Shown here: in pieces, positions 11,871 to 22,585 of the stretch
How positions within the stretch are numbered: the first letter of the stretch is position 1
How the letters are laid out: each line of letters opens with the position of its first letter
Source: Monodelphis domestica
Lineage: Eukaryota; Chordata; Mammalia; Didelphimorphia; Didelphidae
DNA: 64,000 nucleotides
Direction: 5' to 3'
Assembly (NCBI RefSeq): GCF_027887165.1
Contig: NC_077235.1
Span: 10,163,384 to 10,227,383 of the forward strand
Made by a program: the position numbers and the translations under genes
Notes under the pieces: generated by a model
Database searches by the model: none
What the model was told of the DNA's origin: nothing
Seen by the model: only the letters and a program-made list of their open reading frames with translations

Positions 11871-12960
11871 TTTTATTTTTAAAAAATCTATTTATTTATT
11901 TAGAATATTTTTTCCATGGTTACATGATTTCCCCCACCCTCTCCTCTTCTGTCCCCTCTCCCAGAGCTGACAAGGAGTTCCACTGAGTTATACATGTATC
12001 ATTGATCCAAACCTACATATATTATTCATATTTGCAATAGAGTGATCTTTTAACATCAAAACCCTAATCATATCCCTAATGAACCACGTGATCACTCATA
12101 TGTTTTTCTTCTGCGTTTCTGCTCCCATAGTTCTTTCTCTGGATGGGAATAGCTTCTTTCTCATAAGTGCCTCAGGATTGTCCTGGATCATTGCATTGCT
12201 GCTAGTAGAGAAGTCCATTACATTCGATTGTGCCACAGTGTATCCGTCTCTGTGTACAATGTTCTCCTGGTTCTGCTCCTTTCACTCTGCATCAATTCCT
12301 GGAGGTTGTTCCAGTTCACATGGAATCCCTTCAGTTCATTATTCCTTTGAGCACAAGAGTATTCTATCACCAACAGATACCACAATTTGTTTAACAGTTG
12401 AAGGGCATCCCCTCATTTTTCAATTTTTTGCCACCACAAAGTCTTTTCCCCTATTGTCTCTTTTGGGTACAAACCCAACAGTAGTATGGCGGGGTCAAAG
12501 GGGAGGCATTTTTAAAAAATCCCTTAGCACAAAATTCCAGATTGCCCTCCAGAATGGGTGAACTAATTCATAATTCCACTAGCGGTATATAATTTTGTCC
12601 CAATTTTGCCACATCTCCTCCAACATTTATCACTTTCCTTTGCTGATATATTGGCCAGTCTGCTAGGTATAAGGTGGTACCTCAGTGTTATTTTTATTTG
12701 CATTTCTCTAATCAGGAGAGATTTAGAACACTTTTTTTGTGTAATTATTGATAGTTTTGATTTCTTCATCCAAGAACTGCCTATTCTTATCCCTTTACCA
12801 TTTGTCGAATGGGGAATGGCTTGATTTTTTTATACATTTGACTTAGTTCCTTTTATATTGGGGAAATGAAACCTTTATCAGAGAGTTTTGTTATAAAGAT
12901 TTTTTCCCCAGTTTGTTGCTTTTCTTCTAATTTTGGTTACATTCGTTTTGTTTGTACCAT
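11871..12960 (-). mobile_element. 5'-truncated antisense L1 with 12-bp target-site duplication
   Basis: Reverse complement of L1 3' UTR and ORF2 C-terminus, about 1.09 kb, older and more diverged than the copy at 42310. TGCAACATTTTA occurs at 11859-11870 and again at 12961-12972, fixing both ends. Small frames on both strands within it are remnants of ORF2. Confidence 0.92.
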
Positions 12961-12996
12961 TGCAACATTTTAAAAATGCCCAGAAGAGAACATATC

Positions 12997-13195
12997 AGGG
13001 CAACTGAGTGGCTCAGTGGATTGAGAGCCAGAGCTAGAGATGGGAGGTCCTGGGTTCAAATATGACCTCAGACACTTCCCAGCTGTGTGACCCTGGGCAA
13101 GTCACTTAACCCCCATTGCCTAGCCCTTATCACTCTTCTGCCTTGGATCCAATACAGAATATTGATTCCAAAATGGAAGGTAAGGGGTTAAAAAA
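12997..13195 (+). mobile_element. SINE (ggcagctaggtg family), full length
   Basis: Runs from agggcaactgagtggctcag to the A/G-rich tail aaaatggaaggtaagggg. Flanking near-perfect duplication: gaagagaacatatc at 12983-12996 and gaagagaacagatc at 13197-13210. It inserted just right of the antisense L1. Confidence 0.88.
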
Positions 13196-13452
13196 GGAAG
13201 AGAACAGATCAGAAGGCAGTACAGATGAACAGGATGACTTTGGATTAATTGTATACTTTTTAAAAAGCAAGTACTATGAAATGGAGATTCATGGTTTCAC
13301 ATCAAGTCTGCCATTTTAGTGTACTGAATAACATAAAAAATAATGTTAAGTAATGGTTCCAAGGCCAAAGAGTGGTAAGGGCCAGGCAATGGGGGTTTAG
13401 TGACTTACCCAGGGTCACCCAGCAAATAACAAAAAGCCAGGACAACTTATAC

Positions 13453-13610
13453 ATACATACATATCTATATCTATATCTATATCTACATCTATATCTATAT
13501 CTATATCTATATCTATATCTATATCTATATCTATATCTCTATATCTCTATATCTCTATATCTATATCTATATCTATATCTGTATCTGTATCTATATCTAT
13601 ATATACAAAG
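13453..13610 (+). repeat. (TATATC)n hexanucleotide microsatellite
   Basis: About 155 bp of tatatc units with a few variants (tacatc, tgtatc, tctatatc). It is preceded by catacatacata. Apparent tyrosine/leucine-rich frames here are repeat artefacts. Confidence 0.95.
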
Positions 13611-14004
13611 GCCACTTGGATCGGTGTGGGCAACAATGGGCACATGCAGCTCCCTCCTTATCTGCCATGGGACCTCTTAGAGCCAAGAGAACAGGCTTCA
13701 TTCCGAGGGTGTTCTGGTCTGTGTTGAAGCATGACCTGCTTTTAGATACAATCTGCATTCTTAACATTTTCTCTGTCATTTTCTTAAGTCTTGACAATGA
13801 CCAAACCAGAAATCCAGCCCTGATTTATAGGACTCACCTTGATTTCTGAGGTATAAACCCTCTGACTGATCTGGACAATCTGTTCTTATGTGGGTATACA
13901 CCCCTGTGAGGCCCCTTCTCTTCTCTCCTCTCCTCTGCTGCTGCTGCTGCTCCTCCTCCATCTGCCCCTAGAAATCCATGGGTCTCAAGCATCGTGTCTT
14001 CAGT

Positions 14005-14105
14005 GGAGGGTTGGCTTTGGAGTCAGGAAGACCTGGGTTCAGGTTGCCTTTGACCCTTACCAATGGGAGCAATGCTATGCGAGTCATTTAATTTCTCCAT
14101 GCTCT
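14005..14105 (+). mobile_element. SINE fragment
   Basis: ggctttggagtcaggaagac and cctgggttcaggttgcc, followed by a diverged gcgagtcatttaatttctcc, correspond to the middle of the tRNA-type SINE. The 5' head and 3' tail are missing. Confidence 0.6.
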
Positions 14106-14159
14106 AGGCATGCTGGGACCTCCACCATCCTGGGAAAATTCCCATTGGAAAGGAGGTTC

Positions 14160-16400
14160 TAACCATTTCCTTTCCTTGAATGCAATCGTCTTATATAATA
14201 TAATTGTCTTCTGGCCAGGGTAGGCCAGAAAGATGAGGTCATGGGCCAAGAGGGCTTTAACTCAGAGGAAAGGGATGGAGAGACAGGAGAGCAGTTGCCA
14301 CACTGAGAGAAGCCCTGTGAGACAGAGGTCATATTCCAATGTATGAGTCACTCTGCAGGCCTCTGGCACCAAATGGCTGACCCTGGGGGGCCCTGGAATA
14401 CCTTAGATGCAACATGCTCAGCAGAGTGATTTCAAAATGAGCCTTTTGACCTCAGAGATGGGAAAGGTTCCAAATTAGGCCTTGGTGTCTTATTTCATTG
14501 ATTGTGTGATGAAGAAAATGTAATACAGACTCAACTTCAAAGGATGGGCCTGTGCACCTTTTCTTTTTAGGGGAGGAGAGCTGGTTGTTAACCATTGACC
14601 AGTATACTTGGGAGGTTGCCCTCCACACACATCTCTCCTCCAAGCTTCTTCTCCTGTTTCTGTTAAGGGTATGGCTGTCTTTGCCACCTCAAAGACATCC
14701 ATGATGCTTCTCTGTCCCTCACTGATGTTCCTACCCCACTTCTTTCTCCTTCAGCCTGTCCACTCAGTCAGGACCTGAATTCAGGCCTTCCCCCTTGGAC
14801 TGCTGGAATCATGGCCTCGTTGATCTTCCCAATTTCCATCTCTCCCTCTAGCTCCAGCCCACTCCACACAGCCTCTCCTTTGCTGTGGCAGATTTGTTTC
14901 CCAGAATCCTCCTATTCAGAAATTCTTGGCGATTCTCTAAACAATTGGAGGCTGGGCAGCAGGTGCCACTGTTCTCTGTGGCTCACAGACCCATGAGCAA
15001 GAAGACCCCAAGGCTGGCACTTGCCCAGCCAGGAATTATTTAGTTGTACATGGGCTCCGGGCACTGTGCCTGGATATAGGCTGCCATCTAGCTGCCTGTT
15101 GGCCAAAACTTCCTAGTGGGGAGCTGTCACCTACCAGGGCTAGCTGAGGTTAGGTTAGCCCAGAGCAGAGCCACAACAGCAGGTTTCGAGGCTGGGAGTG
15201 GGGAGACAGGAGAAGGGGTAGTAGTGGGAGGGGGGAAGCTGACCTGGGAGACTAGAAGGTATTCCTGCTCCAGGTTTTTGAGGCTGCTGGCAGCACCCTC
15301 TAGATTTCCTGCCCTGGGACAAAGCCTCAGGTGCCCCATCCTAATGGTAGCTTTGGTTGCAAGTATATCAAATATCTGTGGAGAACAGCATGGATTCATT
15401 AAGCTGAGCCAGGGAGGGCTCTGTTGACTCCTTCTCCTTTTCACATGATGTGGACAGCATTAGTCAGTTAGCACTTATTAAGTAAGTAGCTCTGATGTGC
15501 TCTGAGGACGAAAGAAAACCAAAAGAGCCCCCTTCCTCACCCCACTGCCAGCTCAGTGTTCTGTCTAGCCCTAGAGCCTATGTCTAGAGGATAGCTGGAC
15601 AGGCCTCCCGGTGGCTTGTGGTGGTGTGAACTGAGGTGTTCCTAGGGGAATAGTCATTTCCATGTGAAATGAGTTGGATTTGGCCGGAGTGAGGATTCAA
15701 ACAGGGCAGGCTTGTGAGGGGCACAGGTGGCCAGTCCAGGAAAATTCCCAGCATTCTTGGGGCTGACAGTTTGGTTTGGTCTGAGTTCTTTCAGGCCATG
15801 TGAGCAAATGTTTCTTTGCTCTGGACCACACCCCGAGCATTCCTTTGGAGCTCCCTTAGAGAAGGTTTTTTCATGGAGTCTCTTGTAAAATGAGGACACT
15901 GACACCTCTGGCCTCCTCGAGTGAGATGCTCTGTGAAGCTCGAAGCTCAGCACCAAGGCCAGAAGCTGCAGGACAAGTGGCCAGGGAAGGCCTGGGCCTT
16001 GCTCACTAGCTATGTGTCTCCCCAAGTCCTGTCTTTGGACTCTGGCTTTCTTGTCAAAAGGACTGGCCCCGTGACCTCTACGGTGGGGCATTCCCAGGCA
16101 GTGTTTCCTTTAGACTAGGGGTGCCCATCTATGGGGGGGCAAGGCTTAGGGGAATACTTGCTAAAGAGCCCAGTTAGCTGGCTACCAGTCACTGTTGTGA
16201 AGACAGTGGTGTCTTGGGAAGAGAATGGGGAGGGCTTCGGTGGTCTGGGAAACTGCGGAGGGGTTCTAGAGGTGCGTCTGGACAACTTGAGAGAAGTGCT
16301 TGGGCCATTTGGGCCTATTGGGCCAAACCCTTTCCAGGCTGAGTTAGGACCAAGCCAGGGACACGTGGGCCAGCAGACCCCAGCATTCACCCAAAACCAA
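14160..16400. other. Repeat-poor flank upstream of the tetraspanin
   Basis: About 2.2 kb with no transposon I recognise, moderate G+C and few CpG until about 16240. Open frames on both strands (for example 15654-16091 minus, 16131-16433 plus) are short, overlap each other and lack splice or promoter support. A missing upstream exon of the tetraspanin could lie here, but I could not identify one. Confidence 0.5.
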
Positions 16401-16551
16401 ATGGGTTTTGGAGCGGTGAAGTGGCTGTCCTAAAACTTTCGGGACTCCCTGGGAGGGCGGCCCTCAAGGGCTCCCCTGGACTCCAGCGTTGCTTGGGCGC
16501 TCCCCCGCCCCGGGTCTCCTAGAAACGGCAGAATGGAGGGCGGGGGCTTGA

Positions 16552-16571
16552 GGGGGCGGGGCTGTGCGTCA
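16552..16571 (+). promoter_or_regulatory. GC box next to a CRE/ATF-like site
   Basis: GGGGGCGGGGC at 16552-16562 fits an Sp1/KLF box. TGCGTCA at 16565-16571 resembles a CREB/ATF half-palindrome. An ETS-type CCGGAAAT lies downstream at 16701-16708. Close packing in the CpG island makes a core promoter near 16.5-16.7 kb plausible. Motif matches only; no functional data. Confidence 0.5.
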
Positions 16572-16899
16572 CAGAGCAGCCCGAGCTTTCAGGTGTGCCC
16601 AAGCCCCAGAGAATCCAGAGGCCAGTCGGAACCTTAAGGCCTGCCTGAGCTGCCCCGAGCTCCTGCAGCGGGCCCTCTCCCGGCATTTTTTGGCTCCTTT
16701 CCGGAAATCTTGGGAGCCGGCCGGGTGGGAAGTCGAAGTGGAGGGTCCAGGGGAAGCTGGAGCCAGGATCTCGGCCTCGGGCTCTGATGTCGAGGCCGGG
16801 ATCCAGGCCTCGGCATCAGCCGACGCCAAATCCAAAGGTCTAGTTGAAGACTCAGGCGGACCACCTTTGACCGATCAATCAGCAGTGGCGGCGGCGGCA

Positions 16900-16934
<35 letters not shown>

Positions 16935-17037
16935 CTCGGCCAGGCCCACCGTGGTGACCCATTACCATCAGACGCGTACCAAGCCAATAGTCATATGCCT
17001 GAAAGCCCTGATCTTTACTCACACATTCTTCTTTTGG
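16552..17037 (+). CDS. Tetraspanin exon 1 (open frame, poly-Ala, first half of TM1)
   Basis: The frame is open from just after a TGA at 16549 to the donor tgg|gtgagg at 17038. It contains no ATG anywhere. GTG at 16885 has G at -3 and G at +4 and immediately precedes 16 alanine codons (15 GCG/GCA plus GCC, 16888-16935). Then come a short linker and TKPIVICLK, the usual tetraspanin entry to TM1. If translation starts farther upstream there is an acidic, serine-rich extension of up to about 110 residues. Poly-proline frames on the other strand are shadows of the GCG run. Confidence 0.75.
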
Positions 17038-20000
17038 GTGAGGAGCCGAGGTGGGAGGGAATGGTTGGGGAAGGCTGACAGGTCCCGGAAGCGGGGGCCC
17101 GCCTGCCCCCCCCCCCCCAGCTCGGGATCCCAGCCCCAGCTGGCCTGGTGAGAGGCTTTGCCCCGACCCAAGCCCGGCGTCTCTGTCCTCAGGTCCTAGG
17201 CATGTTGATACTTCTTATCGGCCTCTGGACGAAGGACTACATTCAAGACTTCTTTTCCCCATTCGTGGAAAGGTCCTCTAGACTCGCATACGTGACTTTG
17301 ATCATCCCTGGAGGTATCTTTGTGGCATTGACCTTCTACAGCTGCTTTGCCACCTCCCGCACTTCATCTTGCTTGCTCAAGTTGGTGAGTGCTTGTCCTG
17401 GGGGGCTCGGCCACCATTTCCCTTACCCCTGGGTTGCGGGTAGGGACAAGGCTTTCATCTCCTGTTTGAGTCCCGTTTCTGCCCTTCAAAGTTCTCAGCT
17501 GTGGCCCAGTGGCCAGTTTACTGGTCCCAGTTGGCTTCCTCCAGAGTCTTGCTTCCTTGACGGGTGGTGGGAGGACCACAAGCCATGGCTAGTTTGTTTT
17601 GCCCTGACTTTGTGCTTTTTCTTTCTCTCTCCAGTATGCCTTATTTCTGATTATCCTCATTGCGGTGGAGCTGGTGCTTTTTTCTGTGGTCGTTGGTCGC
17701 AAGAAGGAGGTGAGGGCCTGGGATGAGCTAGTTTGTCCTTTAGAAGGTCAGACCTCACTTGTTAGGACAGCTAAGTATATAGTTGGCTTTGACCCCATGT
17801 CTCAATTTAAGAAGGGAAGGGAAGAACTTTCAGTGTCCTCTAGTCCAACCCCTCATCTTACAGAAGGGGAAATTGAGTCTCAGAGAAATTGACTCACTCA
17901 GAGCCTCAATGACATGCTGTTGAGTCATTTTTCAGTCACATCTAACCCCTTGTGACTCCATTTGCCAGAGATACTGAACTTCTTGGCCTTTCCCTTCTCC
18001 AGTTCATTTGACAGATGGGGAAACTGAGGCAAACAGGGTGAAGAGCCTTGCCTAGGGGCACCCAACTAGGAAGTGTCTGAGGCCAGATTTAAATCCAGGA
18101 AGATGAGTCTTCCTGGCTCCAGGCCTGGTGCTCTATGCACTGTGGCCCCTAGCTGTCCCTCAAAGTGATATGGGGCTCAGCAAAGCTCTGATTAGAAACT
18201 GGGTCTTCTGCCTTGGAATCCAGCCATTTTTTGTCCCTGTCCAGGGATGCTAAACTGACTCTTATTTTATAAGAGAACTCTCACTTCCTTTAATGGCAGA
18301 ACATCTTAACCCCTCATCACCTATCTGGGAATTTATCAAATAGACCAGACCTAGGTTCTAATCAGGAGCTGGGGTCAAATCCTCTCTTTGCCACTTGCTA
18401 CCCAGGGCACCTTACTTCTTTGCATTTATTTTCTCCTCTGGAAAATGAGGGAACTGGATGGGATGTTCCCAGAACTCCCAGCTCAAGATCTGGTACAGAA
18501 GGTGGAGCTGGACAGATCATTGGTTATATCCAGGTGGATCCTTCTGCCCTGAGTTGGAAATGTAAGCCTTCCCATGAAAGCAGTTTTGTTCACTGGCGTT
18601 ATTTTTCCTTTGCTTGCTGCAGATAATGGAGTCCATGAGGGAAACTTTGCAAAGAACTGTGAAGAAGTATCAACCCAGAGACCAGACCAGAAGTCGTGCC
18701 TTGGACGGATTCCAGAGAAGGGTAATAAGTGTGTGCCCTTGGTTCTTTTTCCTAAATGCGCCCCCCCCCCCAAAGAGGGGCATATGTTCCTCCTCTCTGT
18801 CCTGAGAAGACCTTCTTTTGGTGGCCACTACAGTGTCAGATCCCTGATTTCTTCTTGTAGCCCAGCCTTGCACAGCTGAGGCTGGAAGTGAAACATCTTT
18901 TTGGTTATCTGGCCTCCACCCTGTTTTGGGGGGTTGTTTTCTGAGTGGGTGGGTGCTTTGTAGTTGGCCACAAGGAGATGGATTAAGGTTTAGAGGGCTG
19001 AGAAGTAGAAGGACTGAAGTGGGCACTGGGGCACTCTGAGTGCTGAGGCAGCTACTTCCAAATATGCAACTATCTTGGGGGAAGTGGACAAGAACTTCTG
19101 GGAAAAATTTGTAAAAACACTCAAGCTGTCAGTTCAAGTCAAAGGGGATTGAACCATTGTGCTCAGAATCATGTTCCCTTCTGCCTCTTCTGAGTCTCTT
19201 CCTTCCCCCAAGCCTATCTGTCCCTCTTCAGTCAGCCTTTCCTCCAATGCCCATCTGAGGGAGGGCTCAAACACTCCAGCAGATCTGTGAATTCCTTGAT
19301 GGGGGGGGGCGGGGAATCACTTCCCCCAGTAAGGCAGATTCTTTCCCCCATGCATGCATGCTGCCCTAGCCAGACCCCATACTCTATATGTCTGCCACAG
19401 GGGCTTTGCCTTCCTGCCTTCCTTCTTTTCCCCAATGTTGCTAGGATACCGGCGGAGCTCAGTGGGTCTCTGGTGGGCATCTCTGGCTCTTATGGAGCTT
19501 TTTTGACACCAGTCCTTCTTTTTAACTTGCACATTTCTTTAGAGATCATTCCAGGCTCCATTTTGCCGTTATAATTCCTCGTCTGAGATGACTCACAGCT
19601 TTCTCCGTTGCCCTCTGAATCATCCTTATATTGAGTTCTTTAGACACTTTGGGGTCCATTGACTCACTGTTGTAGGCCATCACTAGGCAGATACTGGTGT
19701 CAATTCCAAAGGGCGACATCAGAAAATTGTACAGTTTCCCAGAGGCCATCCAACCCACTCTCCTCCTGTTCCATTCTCCTGCATTTACGTTCCAAGCCAT
19801 TTTGAGCATTTTCAGAACAAAAACTGTGGAGCTACTGCTGGCAGCAGCACTGGGGACCCAAGCTGTTCCATGAGGCTGTCTGTGCTCAGCTGTGGTCCAC
19901 AGTTTCAATTCTCCTCTGTAGGGACTGAGGCTAGGCTCACCCTGAGGCCTAGATGCCACCCAACTAGGCTCCCTGAGCACAGAAAAGGCCATGGCCTGAG

Positions 20001-21512
20001 GGTTTTGAAAGATGTCCGTGATTGTTCTAGCTTAAGTCAGAACCTGAGTCTCAAAGCTGGCTTAGAGCTTCACACTTCTGGTTCTCATTTGCCCAGTGTT
20101 AGTTTCCATTTTCCTGCTAGGTGGGCGGTAGGTGATCCACATTTCAATGCCAAACTACCTTGATTGACTCTTTTAGTTCAAATGCTGTGGTGCTGATGGC
20201 GTTGCAGACTATGATACAACCCAGTACTTTCAGGAAGCGAGTTTTTTCTACCCCGAAAGCTGCTGTGTGGTTATTGGCTGCTATTTTAATGAAAGGAAGG
20301 ATAAAGGACATCAACATAAAGAGGTGGGTAGCCATCTTGGAAGTGGAGGGCGAGGGTAACAGTTGGTGGAGTGGCTAGCCTGTGCCTTGTTTGATTTTTT
20401 CTGGGGAACGGTGCCTAGGCTCCAGGTGGGGAAAGGGATTTTTCCTTGTGGGACTTCACTGGAAAGCAGAGGGCCTCCTCTGGGAAGATGGCTACCAATG
20501 ATTGTTGCCAACTTCCCCTTCCCTGGGTGGAAGGTGAGTGAGCTAGGTCCCTCATTTCTCCACACCAAGAAAACTCTGCATTTGCCTCCTCTGACTCTGC
20601 ATTTGCTCTCCTCCCCACAGAGGAGGCTGCTTCCTGCTGACAGAAATGCTTCTTTTTACCCCCCAGGGCTGTTTTGCAGTATTTGAAAATCTCATAAAAT
20701 CTCTGGTGGCCAAGATGTCAAATTTTTGCTTAGGCCTTTGTTGTTTCCAGGTGAGTCCTTAGTCTAAAACTGTTTTGGACTCCTTTTTCTGCCCTTCCTG
20801 TCCAAAATGGAGTTTAGTTTCATTCCCACTCTGTGCTACCTGAGGTCAGTCCTCCTTCCTCCCCCTCCCCACATTGCCCTGGGTTAATAGCTCTGCCTCA
20901 TTTTGTACCCAGAGGGCTGACACCGAGATCACTTGGTCCAATCTTCTCCTGTTTTCCTGAATTCCTCACCTTTGTCATTTTTTACCACACACTAACATTC
21001 TATGTCTTGCTTCTTTCACGGTTTGTTCTGCCATTCCCTAATCAGTGGGTGCCCACTTATTTCTAGTCCTTTGTCTCTACAGAAAGTCAACTGGACTTTT
21101 CTTGTCTGTGGTCCTTTATCTAGAATGCTTAGTCTCCAGAGAGGTGTAGCTGTCCTGAGTTCTTGACTTTGGGTCTTACCTCTCTTTTCCCCCAGAATCA
21201 TCTTTGACTTGGGAAGGTTTTCCTTGAATGATCCTTGTCAGTTGAGAAACTTCCACCTGTAGGATTGAGTTTTAGTGGTTAAATCTCATTGCCCTTCTCC
21301 CGTTTAATGAGCCCTTACCCAGATTACCCAGCAGTCAGAATCCTCCACTGGAAGTGAGGACCTGTGAAAGGAATTTGGAGCCCCCTTGGATTTCTTGGAC
21401 TCCTTGCTTCTCTTGTCTGATTCCTTTCACGCTCTCTTTCTAGGCGGTGGGTATACTTCTGGCCGGCTTCCTGTCCTTTGCCATCCCGAGTGCCCAGTAT
21501 GAGATCGTGTAA
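16885..21512 (+). CDS. TSPAN6-like tetraspanin, seven coding exons, start codon uncertain
   Basis: Spliced frame: 16885-17037, 17193-17384, 17635-17709, 18623-18721, 20177-20323, 20667-20750 and 21444-21512. All introns are GT-AG and every coding junction is phase 0, giving about 272 residues from GTG 16885. The architecture is that of a tetraspanin: TM1 about 39-62, TM2 84-105, TM3 116-136, a large extracellular loop 140-235 with CCG (176-178), PESCC (199-203), C208 and C224, then TM4 and the C-terminal QYEIV. Remembered human TSPAN6 and TSPAN7 have matching exon sizes (about 63, 25, 33, 28 and 22 codons). GCF, CFQ and QYEIV favour TSPAN6 over TSPAN7. Overall similarity is low, so a fast-evolving paralogue is more likely than the orthologue. 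Tetraspanins organise membrane protein clusters; the specific partner is unknown. Oddities: no ATG in frame, and a 16-alanine run. Confidence 0.85.
17193..17384 (+). CDS. Tetraspanin exon 2 (TM1 end, small loop, TM2)
   Basis: Acceptor ctgtcctcag at 17183-17192, donor ttg|gtgagt at 17385; 192 nt, 64 codons. Encodes the G-LW-K end of TM1, a small extracellular loop, TM2 and the intracellular CFATSR...LLKL signature. The family usually has CFATCR here, so one potential palmitoylation cysteine is replaced by serine. Intron 1 is only 155 bp. Confidence 0.9.
17635..17709 (+). CDS. Tetraspanin exon 3 (TM3)
   Basis: Acceptor tctctctccag, donor gag|gtgagg; 75 nt, 25 codons, the size expected for the family. 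Starts with YALF, contains VELV (as in TSPAN6) and ends in a basic GRKKE where relatives have an FRHE-type end. Intron 2 is 250 bp. Confidence 0.9.
17935..18165 (-). mobile_element. Reverse SINE in tetraspanin intron 3
   Basis: Reverse complement of the gacacgact-tail SINE: ccttgtgactccatttgcc at the left and a diverged head (gcactgtggcccctagctgtc) at the right. A MIR-like scrap lies just left (17820-17920: tcatcttacagaaggggaaattgag). Confidence 0.75.
18340..18480 (+). mobile_element. SINE/MIR fragment in intron 3
   Basis: gacctaggttctaatcagg, a degraded ccagggcaccttacttc and ctcctctggaaaatgaggg follow the order of the tRNA-type SINE middle. Boundaries uncertain. Confidence 0.45.
18623..18721 (+). 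CDS. Tetraspanin exon 4 (start of large extracellular loop)
   Basis: Acceptor tgcttgctgcag, donor agg|gtaata; 99 nt, 33 codons. An amphipathic, basic helix (A/B helix of the large loop) with the RSRALDGFQ block equivalent to the family's RSxAVDxxQ. 33 codons fit TSPAN6 better than TSPAN7 (32). Confidence 0.88.
18722..20176 (+). other. Tetraspanin intron 4
   Basis: 1455 bp. I see no recognisable transposon or alternative exon. Short runs of C (about 18760) and G (about 19302) occur. Frames on both strands are short and overlapping. Confidence 0.6.
20177..20323 (+). CDS. Tetraspanin exon 5 (CCG and PESCC motifs)
   Basis: Acceptor gactcttttag, donor gag|gtgggt; 147 nt, 49 codons. Contains the defining CCG three residues in, PESCC and one further cysteine, giving with exon 6 the six-cysteine loop. 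The end of the exon is unusually basic and histidine-rich. Confidence 0.92.
20667..20750 (+). CDS. Tetraspanin exon 6 (last loop cysteine, start of TM4)
   Basis: Acceptor tttaccccccag, donor cag|gtgagt; 84 nt, 28 codons as in relatives. Starts GCF, the conserved final loop cysteine, then an amphipathic helix and the beginning of TM4 ending CCFQ. Confidence 0.9.
21017..21260 (-). mobile_element. Old antisense L1 scrap in intron 6
   Basis: gttctgccattccctaatcagtggg resembles the L1 antisense motif gttcagccattccccaattg...ggg seen in younger copies, followed by a diverged counterpart of the next block. Weak similarity. Confidence 0.4.
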
Positions 21513-21546
21513 GCTGGACAATGACAATTCAACACCTCAGACCCAG
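21444..21546 (+). CDS. Tetraspanin exon 7 (end of TM4, C-terminus, stop, 3'-UTR donor)
   Basis: Acceptor gctctctttctag. 22 codons plus TAA at 21510-21512, ending QYEIV, the C-terminus shared with TSPAN6. 34 nt after the stop a good donor (ccag|gtaggt at 21547) suggests a 3'-UTR intron, which would place the rest of the 3' UTR in a downstream exon. The best candidate acceptor I see is at 23804. Confidence 0.88.
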
Positions 21547-22585
21547 GTAGGTCTCTTTAGTCCTGGCAGCTGTTCTGCTGTCTTTGTGTGCCCTCATCTG
21601 CCACCATAAGTCTGGGGATTGTGGGTCCCAAACCATGGAGTCCATCCCAGCCTGCTCCTGGGCCATGAAGGCCTTGTGTTTGCTGGCCAGCCTGCCTTGT
21701 AGAGGTTGTGGAAGCTTTGCCCAGAGAAGTTGTGGCCGTAAATCAACCCACCTGATTTTCCTGGGTGGTTCAGAAAGACATCATCTTCCCTTCTGTGTGA
21801 GTGCACCTCCCTCTGCACAGTGAGGACAACTCATTTATGTGTGTACCCTCTTTTGTTGCGAGCTTTTGGTATCTCCACAAAGCTCTTAGACTGGAGAATC
21901 AAAAGAAACCAAACCTTACATGCCCCCATATTTATTCAGAGTATGGGCCTGTTGTTATGCACTCTGCCTAGGTCTGGCTGGTCAGAGGAGCCCAGAGGTT
22001 AGCAGGGACAGTTATTGGGGAAATGATGGAGGGTTTTTTCATGGCCCAGGAAGAGATCCACAAACTCCACTGTAGGATTTTTAGAACCAAAAGAGACCTT
22101 GCACAATATCTTGTCCAACATCCGAGGCCCACAGAAGCTAATGGACTTTCCTGCCTGAGGTTCTATAAGCAGCCGAAGGAAGTTCTGATCCCAGTGCTTG
22201 GAAGCCAGATGAAATCTCCGTGGTGGGAGCGATTCTCTGCCTAAGCAGACAGGAGCAGTGGTGGAACTTTTGCTTTTACTGTTCCAAAGTACAGATGAGT
22301 CCTTTTAGTGACTTGGCAGGGCTAAAACTGTTTTCCCTTGGGGGCCCATTGGGTCTGTGTTTGTCCTCTTATAAGCATTTGGATGTATGGGCCCCACAGC
22401 CCCTTGTGCCCACCTCTATGGAAAGTAGCCTTCCAGACCCAAAGAGTCTGGAGGAGGATGTGGTTTTCATAAGCCTGGGCCTCCTTGAGTCTCTGGCAGA
22501 AGTTCCTTAGGCCCAAAGATGCTTCTGGAGTTAGTACAGGAGCTGGGTTGGGGAAGCACCACCTCAACCATAAGAACAGACTCAG

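Larger units (their letters stand above)
16400..17160 (+). promoter_or_regulatory. CpG island at the tetraspanin 5' end
   Basis: CpG dinucleotides, rare elsewhere in the window, are dense here, with GCG runs and GC-rich text covering the presumed start site, exon 1 and intron 1. No TATA box is evident, so a CpG-island, dispersed-start promoter is likely. Candidate factor sites are given separately. Confidence 0.85.

Noticed and set aside
13372-13680. Tyr/Leu-repeat open frame
   Set aside because: Translation of the (TATATC)n microsatellite.
16634-16987. Minus-strand proline-rich frame opposite tetraspanin exon 1
   Set aside because: Mirror of the GCG repeat and surrounding GC-rich coding DNA. 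The plus frame continues in phase through six further exons.
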